Positions 12,059 to 22,910 of a stretch of DNA of 64,000 nucleotides are shown piece by piece. The position numbers were made by a program, and so were the translations under genes. Where the stretch lies: assembly GCA_030490835.1 (NCBI GenBank), contig CM059975.1, positions 2,817,579 to 2,881,578 on the forward strand, read 5' to 3'. The notes beneath the pieces are model-generated. The model ran no database searches, was not told the origin of the DNA, and was given only the letters and a program-made list of their open reading frames with translations. Each line of letters starts with the position of its first letter. The stretch's first letter is position 1. The DNA is from Annona cherimola. Lineage: Eukaryota; Streptophyta; Magnoliopsida; Magnoliales; Annonaceae.

Positions 12059-12671
12059 AAAATGTTCCCACGTCTCCCTGACACTAACAAATGCCGCTTA
12101 TCACCAGGGCGCGCAAATTTTCCTTTTTTTTTGTTTTTTCCTGCAAACGTATAATTAAATGCAAACTTTTGCATTGAATGGAAGCCAGAAGTGTGAGTTG
12201 TCCATGAGCCTTACTTCTTGAGTGTTATCCATTAGCCTTTCTTCTTGATTGCAATGTCTGGCAGATGATGTCATGCTGAGCAATAGAAAAATGTGTTAAA
12301 GGTGTTGCCACCAGTGAATTGGACCTACCATAGCCAATAAAGGTACTGTCTAGTAACGTGAATTTTGGTAGAATTTTGAAATTGTGTGAAAAGTGGGTAA
12401 GAGGGAATAAAATATTTTAAAAATTATATGAATGATATAAAATAGTATAAATAAAGTTGAAATAAATAGAGTACTTGTAAAAAAAAAAAAGAATAAAAAT
12501 ATACAAGTAAAGCTGAAAGAATAAAGTTGTTAGATAATTAAATTATCTATAAGAAAATGTGTAGAAGAGAGAAAACTATGAGAAATCATAGGAGTCAATT
12601 AGTAAATGTCCTCAGAAACTGATTTTCTATGCCAGCACAAACAAGTCCCTATTGTAAATCAATCAACCAAA

Positions 12672-12800
12672 CAAGCCCTTACTACCAACCGAGTTGCTCA
12701 GTTGGTACTAACCATGGGTAGTTGTCCGGCCGTGTAGGTTCGAAACCCATATAAGAGTAATATCTTCTAAGTGAGAGTAATGACTTTGAGTGGTGTTTCC
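12672..12800 (+). repeat. tRNA-derived SINE-like element
   Basis: Contains box-A-like TTGCTCAGTTGG and box-B-like GTAGGTTCGAAACCC about 35 bp apart, in the arrangement of tRNA-derived SINE heads, followed by a non-tRNA body with GAGTAATG repeats. The acceptor stem does not pair, so it is not called as a tRNA gene. Confidence 0.5.
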
Positions 12801-13529
12801 AGTTTGAAGAGTTTTGACATCCTCCCTAATATTGCAAGTTAATTATAGAAAATATATAAAGTATGCAAACATGAGTTTCTCATTGTTTTTTGCTGCTGGC
12901 CACTTAAAACTGAGAAAAGGAACCTTCTCATCAAGATCACGACGAAGAATTGGATTTTTTCTGTCGTCCACCATGCAAATGGAGGATTAAGATTAATAGG
13001 ATGAGAATCACATGCAATAATTGTGCTCAAAATGGCATATGTATCTTAATTAACCCTACATTTCAAATGGATGCATGATGCTAATAACCCAGCAAGTGCC
13101 AAAAAAAAACTAATTTTTTTGCTTTTTTATAAAATTATTAATATAGATTATTTCATTTATAAACTAAATTTTACTATTTTGAAAATATATACTTTTTAAT
13201 TTTTAAATAAAGGATATTAAAGTCATTTTTAATCGTTAAAATTGATTAAAATATCTCATGTTTAAAAAGTAAAAAATATATATCTTTCAAAATGACAACA
13301 ATTAGTTTATAGATTAAATATATCTAGAATAATAATTTTAATTTTAAAAAGAAAAAATTAAAAACTAAATTTTTTTGGGTCAGGCTAGCTCAGGCTAACA
13401 ATATCATGGCTTTTTTAAATGAGTGTGCTCATAGCGCACAGCTAGAGCAACTTTTTCTCTTTCTTTATCTTGTGTCTCTCAACAGAGTAATTTTGCTTCT
13501 CCGAGACTAAATAATTTTTTCTTTTCTAG

Positions 13530-13812
13530 GGTGCGTTTGTCAATTAATAAAATATGTCAAGTTAAAACTTTTCAATCTAAAATTTTTCATTCTCCACAAC
13601 TATCATATTTTTTAATCATTTTTTCACATTTTTCTATACGACTACCCTACTTTTCAATCATTCTACACAACTATTCACATAACTAATCTATCTATTTTAA
13701 CTTTATCCTTTTTACTACTTATCATTACCCCTATCATATCACATCATTTAACAATTTTTACTTTACAAAATTTCTCACCAAAAATTTTATTCATTACCAA
13801 ACATACCCCTAA
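13530..13812. mobile_element. MITE with TAGGG..GTTTG / CAAAC..CCCCTA ends
   Basis: The left end reads TAGGGTGCGTTTGTCAATTA and the right end ACCAAACATACCCCTA, which are inverted to one another. The interior is T-rich with no ORF. It is the inverted counterpart of the GTTTGG family seen at 34.12 and 45.50 kb. I found no convincing target duplication. Confidence 0.5.
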
Positions 13813-14034
13813 TATTGTTTGAAGAATATTTAGCCGGTAAGGATCGTCTAAGAATTCAATTGAAATTATTTTTACTACCAAATTAAAATAAAAGATATAA
13901 AATAAAATGAATGGATAAAATTTTGTTTTAATAATAATAAAGATAGGCGAAAAATGAGAATAGCACTTCGAAACATTTTGTGGTAGCTACGCTGTCGCTG
14001 CCCATCAATTTATATACGGTCTTGCCATTCATTT

Positions 14035-14215
14035 CACGTGACACATTAGCATGCCAGGTATGTACTCTGTACTCGTGGACTAAAAAGGACGCGGAATAAG
14101 ACAGGGACAGTGGCGCCTGGGTGAGGGGTTCCTAAATTTTGGGGCTCGGCATACAAAATTTTTTCCACAGCTTCTTCACGTGTTGACTGGAAGACGAGTA
14201 GTGCCCTTATAAATA
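14035..14215 (+). promoter_or_regulatory. TSB-A promoter: two G-boxes, W-box, TATA box
   Basis: CACGTG G-boxes lie at 14035-14040 and 14177-14182. A W-box core TTGACT directly abuts the second at 14183-14188. A good TATA box (TATAAATA) is at 14208-14215, about 80 bp upstream of the start codon. G-boxes are bound by bHLH/bZIP factors such as MYC2 and W-boxes by WRKY factors in known plant systems. Their clustering here suggests wound- or defence-responsive expression, which is inference. Confidence 0.55.
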
Positions 14216-14296
14216 CTCCCCTTCAGATGCCTCAAAGATACACCACACGCCTCTCTCTCTCCTGCGTTTACTAAAAACTCCCAAAACTACTCCTGC

Positions 14297-15719
14297 ATGG
14301 AAATTACTATGAGGAGTATTTCTTCGCCCATTTCCTACTCCCGTTTGCAATTTCCACAAAAGGAGATCATTCCCAACCCGACCTTAAGCATGCAGCAGGC
14401 AGTACTACTCCACGGGAAAACAAGCAGTGCAGTACATAGCCTTCAAACATCCCGAGCTACTTCGACGCCATGTTTGCTCGAATTAGAAACTTTAGAAAAT
14501 AGACTGCCCACAAAAAATCTTGTTGAGAAAACGCCAGCCCCAACTACCACCGGCAAGTTTGGAAGCTATGGTGGCCGGTTTGTGCCTGAGACACTCATGA
14601 GTTGCCTGAACCAGCTAGAAGCTGAGCTCAATTCCATCTTTTCAGATACAAAATTTCAGGTTTGATTGTTTAATTTCTCATTTGCAAAAGAAAATTCGAA
14701 TTTCTAACATTACTCTGTATATCAATTCATGAAAGTCGATGCATATGCAGGAGGAATTAGCGACGATGTTGAGGGATTACGTTGGAAGAGAGACGCCTCT
14801 GTACTTTGCCGAAAGGCTGACCGAGCATTACAGGAATGCGGATGGAAGTGGACCACTGATTTATCTAAAGCGAGAAGATCTCAACCACACAGGAGCCCAC
14901 AAGATCAACAATGCCATCGGGCAGGCGATGATCGCCAAGCGCATGGGCCTGACCCGTGTCGTGGCGGCCACGGGAGCCGGGCAACACGGCGTTGCTGTCG
15001 CTGCAGCGTGTGCCCGCCTGTCGCTGCAATGCACCGTGTTCATGGGCTCACAGGACATGGAGAAACAGTCATCCAACGTCATGTCTATGAAAACGCTGGG
15101 TGCTCAGGTGGGAATTATTATCCGAATTAATGACATATTAAAAATCATTGATTGCAATTCATTAATCGATACTAACATATATATATATGTGTGTAGGTAA
15201 AAGATGTCCAAGGAAGTTTCAAAGATGCAACATCGGAGGCTATCCGTGACTGGGTTGGAAACCTGTCGAACACTTTCTACTTGTCGGGAACTGCTATCGG
15301 GCCGCACCCAAGTCCCACCATGGTTCGGGAGTTCCAATCAGTGATCGGAAGGGAGACGAGAAGACAGGCGATGGAGAAATGGGGTGGGAAACCAGATGTT
15401 CTTGTCGCATGTGTAGGGGGTGGATCCAACGCGATGGGCATGTTTCATGAGTTTCTGGAAGATGGTGATGTGAGGCTAGTAGGCGTGGAGGCCGCTGGAT
15501 TAGGCCTTGAAAGCGGGAGGCATTCCGCAACCTTGGCCAAAGGAGAGGTGGGCGTCTATCATGGGGCCATGAGCTACCTGCTCCAAGATGATGAAGGCCA
15601 GATAATTGGGCCACACTCCATTGGTGTGGGGTAAGTTTTTTTCCTTTTAGTTTTATTTTATTTTTATACTGATCATGCCCCATGCAACACTCAAATCTAT
15701 TTATGCTAATTAAATTCCA

Positions 15720-15757
<38 letters not shown>

Positions 15758-16307
15758 CCGATTGAAACTACATAATGTTTCAAATTCAATGCATGCAGCT
15801 TGGAGTACCCAGGAGTCGGACCAGAGCTTAGCTTTCTCAAAGACACGGGCCGGGCTGAGTTCTACAGCGTCACAGACGAACAAGCTATAGATGGTAATCA
15901 GATCATTGAACCATATCTCTGTCGATCGAAGCCGTTGGGCCGATTTCTTGATTGACAGAAACTAACCCCAACGGATAGGATTTACGTAGATTGTTCATCC
16001 TCGTGCATGTAACGTGGAAATTGAAGCTAGTTCTAATTAACTATTTTAATTGCCTGACTCCAATAATTAATGAATGCATTTGATTCATGATCTCCTGACC
16101 ATTAATATGTTGTATGTTTCCATGGCAGCATTCAAACGGCTAGCTCGACTAGAAGGAATTGTTCCGGCATTGGAGGCCTCCCATGCACTGGCCTTTCTAG
16201 AGGATCTATGCCCCACCTTAGCCGACGGCACGAGGGTTGTGGTCACTTGTAGCGGTCGCGGAGACAAAGATATTCCAATCCTTGTTAATCTCAATCAGCT
16301 CATCTAA
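14297..16307 (+). CDS. Divergent tryptophan synthase beta-like enzyme (TSB-A), catalytic Glu replaced by Ala
   Basis: PLP-dependent TrpB-fold enzyme, 475 residues. Exons 14297-14659, 14751-15107, 15197-15630, 15799-15893 and 16129-16307, all GT-AG, frame intact. The N-terminal 75 or so residues are Ser/Thr-rich with few acids, like a plastid transit peptide; the mature part begins near [14 protein letters not shown]. The PLP lysine is K172 (GAHKINN), the phosphate loop is GGGSNAMG at about 314-321, and SGRGDKD is present near the C-terminus. The residue equal to Glu109 of bacterial TrpB is A194 (codon GCC at 14967-14969, in [11 protein letters not shown]). Relative to TSB-B, three residues are missing before FKDAT (about residue 248), YILG becomes [13 protein letters not shown] becomes MSMKTLGAQ and GPHPYP becomes GPHPSP. 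An intact frame argues for selection. It may perform a different beta-replacement, or only weak tryptophan synthesis; the true substrate cannot be read from sequence. Confidence 0.9.
15724..15753. repeat. TA microsatellite in TSB-A intron 3
   Basis: About 15 consecutive AT dinucleotides within the 168-bp third intron. TA microsatellites in this window also flank the Micron-like MITEs at 16.4 and 36.2 kb. Confidence 0.85.
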
Positions 16308-16373
16308 ATGAACAACCTCTGTAATATATCTATGAAGAAATCATACCGACTCTACTTGTATGTATGTATATAT

Positions 16374-16740
16374 GGGAAATAATCCAGCGCATGCAACTGC
16401 ACCGAGCAGTCCATGCACTGTGAGACCCAACTGATCATGAATGGAAAATTTACCCCGCCCATTGTATTTAGAATTTTTACTTTATTAACATACCAATTTT
16501 CATTCAAATCCAACATGTGTATGGTCCCCATCTTAAAACTATGCAAAATTAACGTAATAAAATAGTTTAACGTAAATATCAAGTTTAAAGTGGTATTTTC
16601 AACATCTAAACCGTCTAAAGTATGATTTTTATATGGATAAATAATTGTATAAAATTTTACAGAAACTCTAATATATGTGGAGCCCATTTTACAGCGGACT
16701 ACACCGTAGTACAATGCAGTCCTTCTGCACATGATTGGAT
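16374..16740 (-). mobile_element. Micron-like MITE between TA repeats, just 3' of TSB-A
   Basis: Inverted relative to the copy at 36155-36504, to which it is clearly homologous along its length. Its ends read GGGAAATAATCCAGCGCATG and, on the minus strand, ATCCAATCATGTGCAGAAGG, with complementary subterminal motifs pairing GTGCAG/CTGCAC. It sits between TATA microsatellites on both sides, the pattern described for Micron MITEs, which insert in TA repeats. It starts 66 bp after the TSB-A stop codon, so it may contribute 3' UTR sequence or a poly(A) signal. Confidence 0.65.
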
Positions 16741-16857
16741 ATATATATATATAGGTGCATGGGGCTCAATCCAATCCGTTTGTTGAGTGGACGCATTAGC
16801 CACTAGGCAGCCTTGGTTGATCCATAATTCTAGAGAGATATATTCCCATACGGTGAA

Positions 16858-17205
16858 GCTGCATTATAATTAACGGTGTATTTGGCCAAAAATAGGTCCC
16901 ACATGTATTTAAATATATTGATATTTTATACAATCATTTATTCATATATAAATTTTGTAGCCAAATGGTTTACATGTTGAAAAAATTATTTTAAAGTTGT
17001 TATTTATATCAAACTATTTTATTGTGTTGAATTTGTACCATTTTTAAATGGAGTCTATACACATATTCAATTGAGATGAAAATTGATATGATAATAAAAT
17101 ACATAATTCTAAATCCAATGCATAGAGTAGATTATAATTTTACGATCATGTAGAGCCCATTTCGAGATAACTACGCCGTAATTATGGTGCAATAAAGTTG
17201 TACCT
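16858..17205 (+). repeat. Diverged copy of the Micron-like MITE family
   Basis: Opposite in orientation to its neighbour at 16374-16740 and homologous to 36155-36504. Shared blocks include 'tacaatcatttattcatat', 'ttattttaaagttgttattta', 'gatgaaaattgatatgataa' and 'agcccatttcgagat' type sequence. There is no ORF. The two copies form a head-on pair directly downstream of TSB-A. Confidence 0.55.
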
Positions 17206-18270
17206 GAATATTTCTTAAATATATTATTAACACATCAAGATGAGCACGAAATGTTGCTTGGTAGTATCTCTTTATAGTGTTATGATGCTCACAAGGGTAC
17301 AAATCTTGTCTAGTGTGGGCATTTGCTTCCCTGTAATAGGAGTATTCTAATTGTCTCCCCTAAGAGTAGGAGTATTTACAAAATATCTCTCATGATAAGG
17401 GTTGTGAAAGTAACTAATTTGTAATATCAAAATGTTGTGATGTAGATAATATCAATCAAACAAACAAAAAAAAAAAGATGGGCACGAGATCCTCGTCTCT
17501 ACGTACGGTTTCCAGTCATTGTAGATGCATGTATATATGTTAATGTAAGATTAATGACGTGTTCGATATTAAATCTTCGGGCTCATTGCACATATTAAAT
17601 TTTTTTTGAAAGCCTCATTGCACATAATTATCAGCGAAATTTTAGGAATAAAAACTCAGTACGCGATCTGCTATCATCCGTGATTTGGTGTAGACCTTAT
17701 CATCTCCCTAAGAAGTAAGAAGGCATCAAATCAGTTCCGTCAATACGAGATACTTAACCTGAGTAATTAAGACAGAAGAGAAGATGGCACATGTGAATCT
17801 CAATAATACAATACTTGCTGCCCATTATATTGAACCTGCCGTATACTTATTGATACTACACGGATGATTTTTTAGATCCTACTTTACCCAATAATAGGTG
17901 GGCTTCTATAGGTACCCTATCCAAATTACACGTCACGGGTTTGAACGGTGGTCATTGACTTGTTGGATAGGGTTCGGGCTACATGATTGAACTCTGCGTT
18001 TCAGTCAGTGGCTGGGCCATCAGGCCTCGGCCGAATCTTGGGCTATCTGGCCATTAGATTTCAGAGAGGAAGGCATGGCACCTGGCTGACTTTCACGGGC
18101 ACTGTTTGATCCCCCTGCCACCGTATGGTGGAGAGAAAGGACCCGATGCGCCCTTGGGCCCAACACGACCTACTCTCTCTCTCTCTCTCTCTCTCTTCTA
18201 GTTAGGCAGTTACCAGTATTTCAGCCGAACGACTTCTTTTTATTATTATTATTTTTCCGTTTCTTTCATA
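17206..18270. other. Intergenic, no gene recognised
   Basis: Mixed-composition sequence without coding potential in a recognisable family. A CT microsatellite lies at about 18173-18195. The G+C-richer stretch 17930-18170 contains no long ORF. Confidence 0.55.
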
Positions 18271-18275
18271 TTCAT

Positions 18276-18800
18276 ATGCAGAGTCTACTCAATGAGGCTG
18301 TCCCGTATTTTTTTTTTCCTGTTCACATAGTAACGTTAACCGCCACTTTTGTTAAATTTTTTCCTTTTTTCATATTCATAGTTGTAAAATACCCACTCCA
18401 GAGTCTTCTGCATGAGAGTTTTTTTTTTTTTTTTATGTTTTCATATTTGAAGCTATATGGCCCACCCACCATTTTCGTTTTTACCCCCTTTTTCTTCATA
18501 TTCATGTATATCTATTTGTAACGTTAACCACCATTTTAGTCTCTCTTTTTTTCATGTTCATTTTTGAAGCTATTTGTTCCGCCCACCATGAAAACCACAA
18601 TCCTCATGAGCGCGCTGGAGCTGGAGCTGGAGCTATATTCTGTTGCTCGTGCATCATCATCATGTTCATTTATACGCTGGACTGTTGCTCGTGCATCATC
18701 ATCATGTTCATTTATACGCTGGACAAAGAAGTAGGAAGGACATGGACGACTAAAAAAACGGACAGAGAACCTCGGAAAACATTTTAATTCCGAACTGACG
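18276..18800. repeat. Degenerate direct repeats plus a 42-bp tandem duplication
   Basis: Between 18265 and 18565 a degenerate unit recurs: 'ttcatattcat', a T-run, 'aacgttaaccgccac' and 'cagagtct' motifs. At 18640-18681 and 18682-18723 a 42-bp unit (CTGTTGCTCGTGCATCATCA and onward) is repeated exactly. The block 18711-18800 is homologous to 22605-22690 next to the broken TSB copy. Confidence 0.7.
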
Positions 18801-20560
18801 ACCCAAGTCACATAACGACGGCCTTAATCATCGTAAGGGCCTGTTCCCAAGTATTCAAAATGCTTGAATGAAATGAAAGAATAAATTAAAGAATGTAATA
18901 ATATGTATTAAAAATGAAAAAATTGTATTTAAAATGTAAAAAAATTGTACCAGAAATTTACAAGGAAGTCTTGTAAATTGGAAGTGGCCCACCAAGTTGC
19001 AAAATGGCGCTGGATTCAAGCTACACACAGAAGGTATGGTTAAATCAAATTCCGTTATGAATTCAACGAATGGTATATAAAGATTTTCAAAGTGTATTTG
19101 GGCGTTTTTTTGGTTTGGTTCACCCTCCTTCCTCTTCGTGATGTGCATAGAATGGTGAGGTTATGGAGATCCAAGCAAATGCTGTAATTTCGATCCTTCA
19201 GAAAAAGAAAGAGTTGTTTTTCTCAACGGAAATATATATTTCACCGAAAAATCTTGTGCCCTCTACATCACTAATTTGGTAGCTATGAGCTATCCGCTTC
19301 CGAAGCGCCTGTCGCCTTGACAAGAACGCCTGTCACCTTCAGCTGGCAGGGTTGTACTCGTGGTCGGTTCCATTACGCATTATGATAAAAATAAAAAATA
19401 AAAAAAACGTGGTGGAACTTGGAAGCTGGATTTTTATCGGGTGACCCCGCAAGCTTTTTTTTTTTTTTTTAAGGTACCCCAAGAGCATCTTTATACAAAA
19501 GCAGTCCTGTATTTTGGGGGTCCTTGGTGTATATCAACAAGTTTTCTTCATTGTCATTATTACTCTTCCTTTAATAAAGTTATTAATAAAACAAAACCAA
19601 AAAAATTTATTCATAAAAACAGTCGTTTTCTCAAAATTAAAATTTTATTTTATAAATAAAATGATTTCCTTAATTTTAAATGTATAAAATATTTTATGAC
19701 TAGGGAAAAGTTGTAAATCTTGTCACGTAGTCGGAATTTTGTGGTTTTGAAAGGCAAATACAAGATTCTTCATTTCTAAAAACGGCCGGCCCTTTATCGC
19801 GGAAAAGGCTTCGGTGGAAACCATCACAAAACATTAATACGTTAGTGTTCAAAAATCCTACCATATATTATTTAAAATATAGTTCAAATCGTCCATTATG
19901 AAAAGTCAAATAAATCGTATTGTTATGATCTTAAACAACAAAATTTATAAAAATTAAATTCTCAGCATAGAAAAAATGATACCTAATACTTTTAGCAACA
20001 TAAAAATACTTTTTAACTCATATAAGTATACGTATATAATATTTCAAATTATATAAATCTCATTTTAGGTATTGCTTACAATAAAAAAAACATATATAGA
20101 TCGTTAATATTTTCTATGTTAGTTTTTATTTAACACTATTCTATTTGTATGATTTTTACTGTAAACAATTGAGATTCTATTTTACGTAATACATTCCATG
20201 AGACTTTAAAAGATAAAAATAAAAATATCAGGATAGTTTACATACTATTTTCTTTTTCCTGATTGTAAGCCTGTGAGAAATTTTGACGTCGAACACTCGA
20301 TTGTGCGCGTGTGGGTAACATGAGCAGTGTCGTGGGTGCATGGTGTGTGAGTAGTGAGAGCGGTGTATGTGTTGTGGGGGTTGAGAGAGCTGTGAGTCGA
20401 TGGTAGTGAGAAAGGTATAGTGTGAGGTATATTGTAGGTGTTGTAAGTGTTGTATAGGTGGGAACTTTCAAGCTTAGAGTAAGGGTGTCCAAATTAAAAT
20501 TATTTTGGGTATATTATTTTTGTTTTAATATTTTATAAATAAATTATTTAGAGCATCCTT
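18801..20560. other. Intergenic AT-rich DNA; probable LTR at its 3' end
   Basis: No gene seen. The last few hundred bases (about 20270-20567) are G/T-rich, end in CTCAACA and immediately precede a tRNA-Met-type primer-binding site, so they are probably the 5' LTR of the Copia fragment that follows. I could not fix the LTR start. Confidence 0.45.
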
Positions 20561-20568
20561 TACTCAAC

Positions 20569-22080
20569 AAGTGGTATCAAAGACAAAGGTCGGGGACCGT
20601 GGTTCGTGGAGGCTATGCTAGCCAGAAAAGTACGAAGAGATTCTGGGTGTAAGCAATCTAGGACTATGAAACTAATTGGTCGGGATCCAAGCTTACTTGG
20701 AGAAGTAATGGGCATTACCAAGTCACAATGACGAACATTTTTACCTCAGTAAGCTCCATGGAAAAGTTAAATTATAACAACTATAGTACTTAGTGTTTGC
20801 ATATGTAGTTTGATCTGCTTGGCCAAGATCTGTAGAATATAGTTTGTGGTAATAGTACTACGCCACTCGCAAATGATGAAGAAAAGGAAGATAAAAGCTG
20901 GCAAAGCTATGGACGTGCTAGCAGTAGCCATTGAGGATGAGTTGCTGCAAAAGATTAAGGATGTTGAAACACCCAAGACCCTCATAGCACTATCTCTTGG
21001 TTCGCAAGATTATCGTTGCTGCCCATGGATGGGTGAAAGAACCAACTCTAAAAAAGTTGAAAAATATCTTGGTCAACCAAGAAGCTTTAGATAAGCAAAT
21101 GTCTAATGTTCTAACAAAGGCGGAAGAGAACGCTCTCTTTAGTAAAAAGAGAGAATTTCAAAACAGAGATCTAGGAACTACGAAACCGAATGGAGGCAAA
21201 ATAAGAAACTAAGAGAAAGGCTGACAAAGAAAGCAAGAAGGACGAAGCTCTCAGCAAGGGGAGCACATCAAAGTAGCGACAAAGAAGAGAAGAGATTCCA
21301 ACAGCAAAAGTACCAGTGTTACAACTGTGACGAAAGAGGTCACTTTACAAGAGATTGCTAGTTCAAGTGGGCAGAGGGTAATGTTGCAACTTCTTCCCAT
21401 AACGAAGAAGAATGGGATCTTCAAGCATTCCTTGTAGTAGAAGAGTCTCAAGAGATTGCGGCCTCTTACATCACTGAGACAAAAGAGGAGTCGGCTCTCA
21501 TATTTGTAAGTGAAAAATTAATTGACAATAATGATGATTAAATTGCTAATTCTGGCTGTTCCAATCATATGACAGAAGACTATGAGAAGCTGAACAGTAC
21601 ATCCGAGAACAAACTGCCCATCACCCACATTGGCAAGACAATGATTACCCTTCGATTTAACTCACGGAAAGTGCAATTGAAAAATGTGTTTCACGTACCA
21701 GGTATGAGGAAAAATTTATTAGTTGTCTCACAACTCACCGCTTCTGGTAATTATGTGATATTCAGCCCAAACGATGTAAGCGTATATGCAAAATTAAAGA
21801 TAACAAATGAGCCGATCATAGAAGGGTATTGGTTTGAGTCCGTCTATGCGATGTCTGCACAAACAGCATACATAGACAAGACAAGGAGGAATGAATCTGT
21901 AGATCTATGACACGCACGGCTTGGGAACGTGAATTGTCACAAGCTAAAGCAAATGATGAATAAATCTATGTTCGGAGGTCTTCTCCAGCTAGAAGTTCAA
22001 GAAGACACAGAATAAGCCGAATGCTAGTTCGGTAAAGGACATCAATTACCATATGAGGAATCAAAATTCCAATTAGCCGG
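20569..22080 (+). mobile_element. Decayed Copia retrotransposon fragment (gag, protease, pre-integrase)
   Basis: Begins with a primer-binding site AGTGGTATCAAAG, complementary to the initiator tRNA-Met 3' end. It is followed by gag-like frames (20846-21212) with several stops, a CCHC zinc knuckle CYNCDERGHFTRDC at about 21318-21360 ending in a stop, and a protease-type frame at 21541-21910. Its catalytic motif reads NSG instead of the DSG of Copia proteases. Next comes a GAG-pre-integrase segment (HARLGNVNCHKLK) with frame breaks. Integrase, reverse transcriptase, RNase H and a 3' LTR are absent. The element is dead and truncated at about 22080. Confidence 0.8.
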
Positions 22081-22164
22081 TGCACAAAAAATTCAAAAAA
22101 AAAAAAAAAACCAGCTGATGGAAGGGCTTGAAAAATCTAGATGCTAAGTCGGTGCTGATTTCAG

Positions 22165-22690
22165 GAACTAGACGAATTAACGAGAAATTTAAAAAAATCA
22201 TGGATTGCAATTCGTTAGTCGAAATTAACATATGTATGTAGGTAAAAGATTTCCAAGGAAGTTTCAAAGATGCAACAGCGGAGGCTGTCGGTGACTGGGT
22301 TGGAAACCCGTCAAACACCTCTACTTATCGGGTACTGCTATTAGGCCGCACCCGTGTCCCATCATGGTTCGGGTATTCCAATCGTTGATTGGAAGGGAGA
22401 CGAGAAGACGGGCGACTGAGAAATGGGGTGGGAAACCAGAGTTACTGTCGCATGTGCAGGGGGTGGATCCAATGCTATATAGGTATATGTTTCACGGGTT
22501 TCTGGAAGATGGTGATGTGAGGGCTAGTTGGCGTGAAGGCCGCTGGATTAGGCCTTGAAAGCAAGAGGCATTCCGCAGCCTCGGCCTCGTACACCACATT
22601 AGGTTATACGCTGGATTGAGAACTAGGAAGGACTGACAAGACGGACAAAGGGATTCAGAACATTTTTAAGTCCGGACTGACTAACTAGAG
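22165..22690 (+). pseudogene. Broken partial duplicate of TSB-A (intron 2 end plus exon 3) fused to 18.7-kb-type sequence
   Basis: Positions 22165-22240 match the 3' part of TSB-A intron 2, including the TGTAG acceptor. About 22241-22580 matches exon 3 up to the codons for GRHSATLA. The copy has indels (a lost base in the AACACCTCTACTT stretch, an inserted TATA near 22476) and disrupted frames. It carries the intron, so it is a DNA duplication, not a retrocopy. From about 22605 to 22690 it continues in sequence homologous to 18711-18800, which lies about 3 kb downstream of exon 3 in the parent locus. This suggests duplication followed by internal deletion. Exon 2 with the Glu/Ala site is not present here. 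Confidence 0.85.
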
Positions 22691-22726
22691 GCGTAAACAG
22701 TCGGGTTGGCACCTGGACCCACTTAC

Positions 22727-22910
22727 ACTGCTGATTTTCAAAAATGAAAAATAAATATCTAAAATATCCAAAAATGGTAAAAATTTATACACATGTTAAA
22801 TACACCTAGATTAACACTTTTACAAAAAAAAATAAAAAATAAAAAAAGAAATATATGCACCCGGGAGCAGGGAGCGCTGCCTGCTCCCAGGTGCAACAAA
22901 TCAGCTCCCC
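22727..22910. repeat. Partial copy of the TGCACCCGGGTGCA MITE family
   Basis: Shares with 11765-12058 the blocks around 'aaaaataaatatctaaaata', 'aaaaatggtaaaaatt' and 'acacctagattaacac', and ends in a variant of the palindromic end (ATGCACCCGGGAGCA then CTCCCAGGTGCAAC). The left end is missing. It lies directly beyond the broken TSB copy. Confidence 0.55.

Noticed and set aside
12672..12760. tRNA gene candidate
   Set aside because: Box A and box B are good, but the acceptor and anticodon stems do not pair; called SINE-like instead.
18554..18811. Overlapping 77- and 91-codon frames with internal peptide repeats
   Set aside because: The peptide repeats only reflect the exact 42-bp DNA duplication, a multiple of three; no start context, splice structure or family motif.
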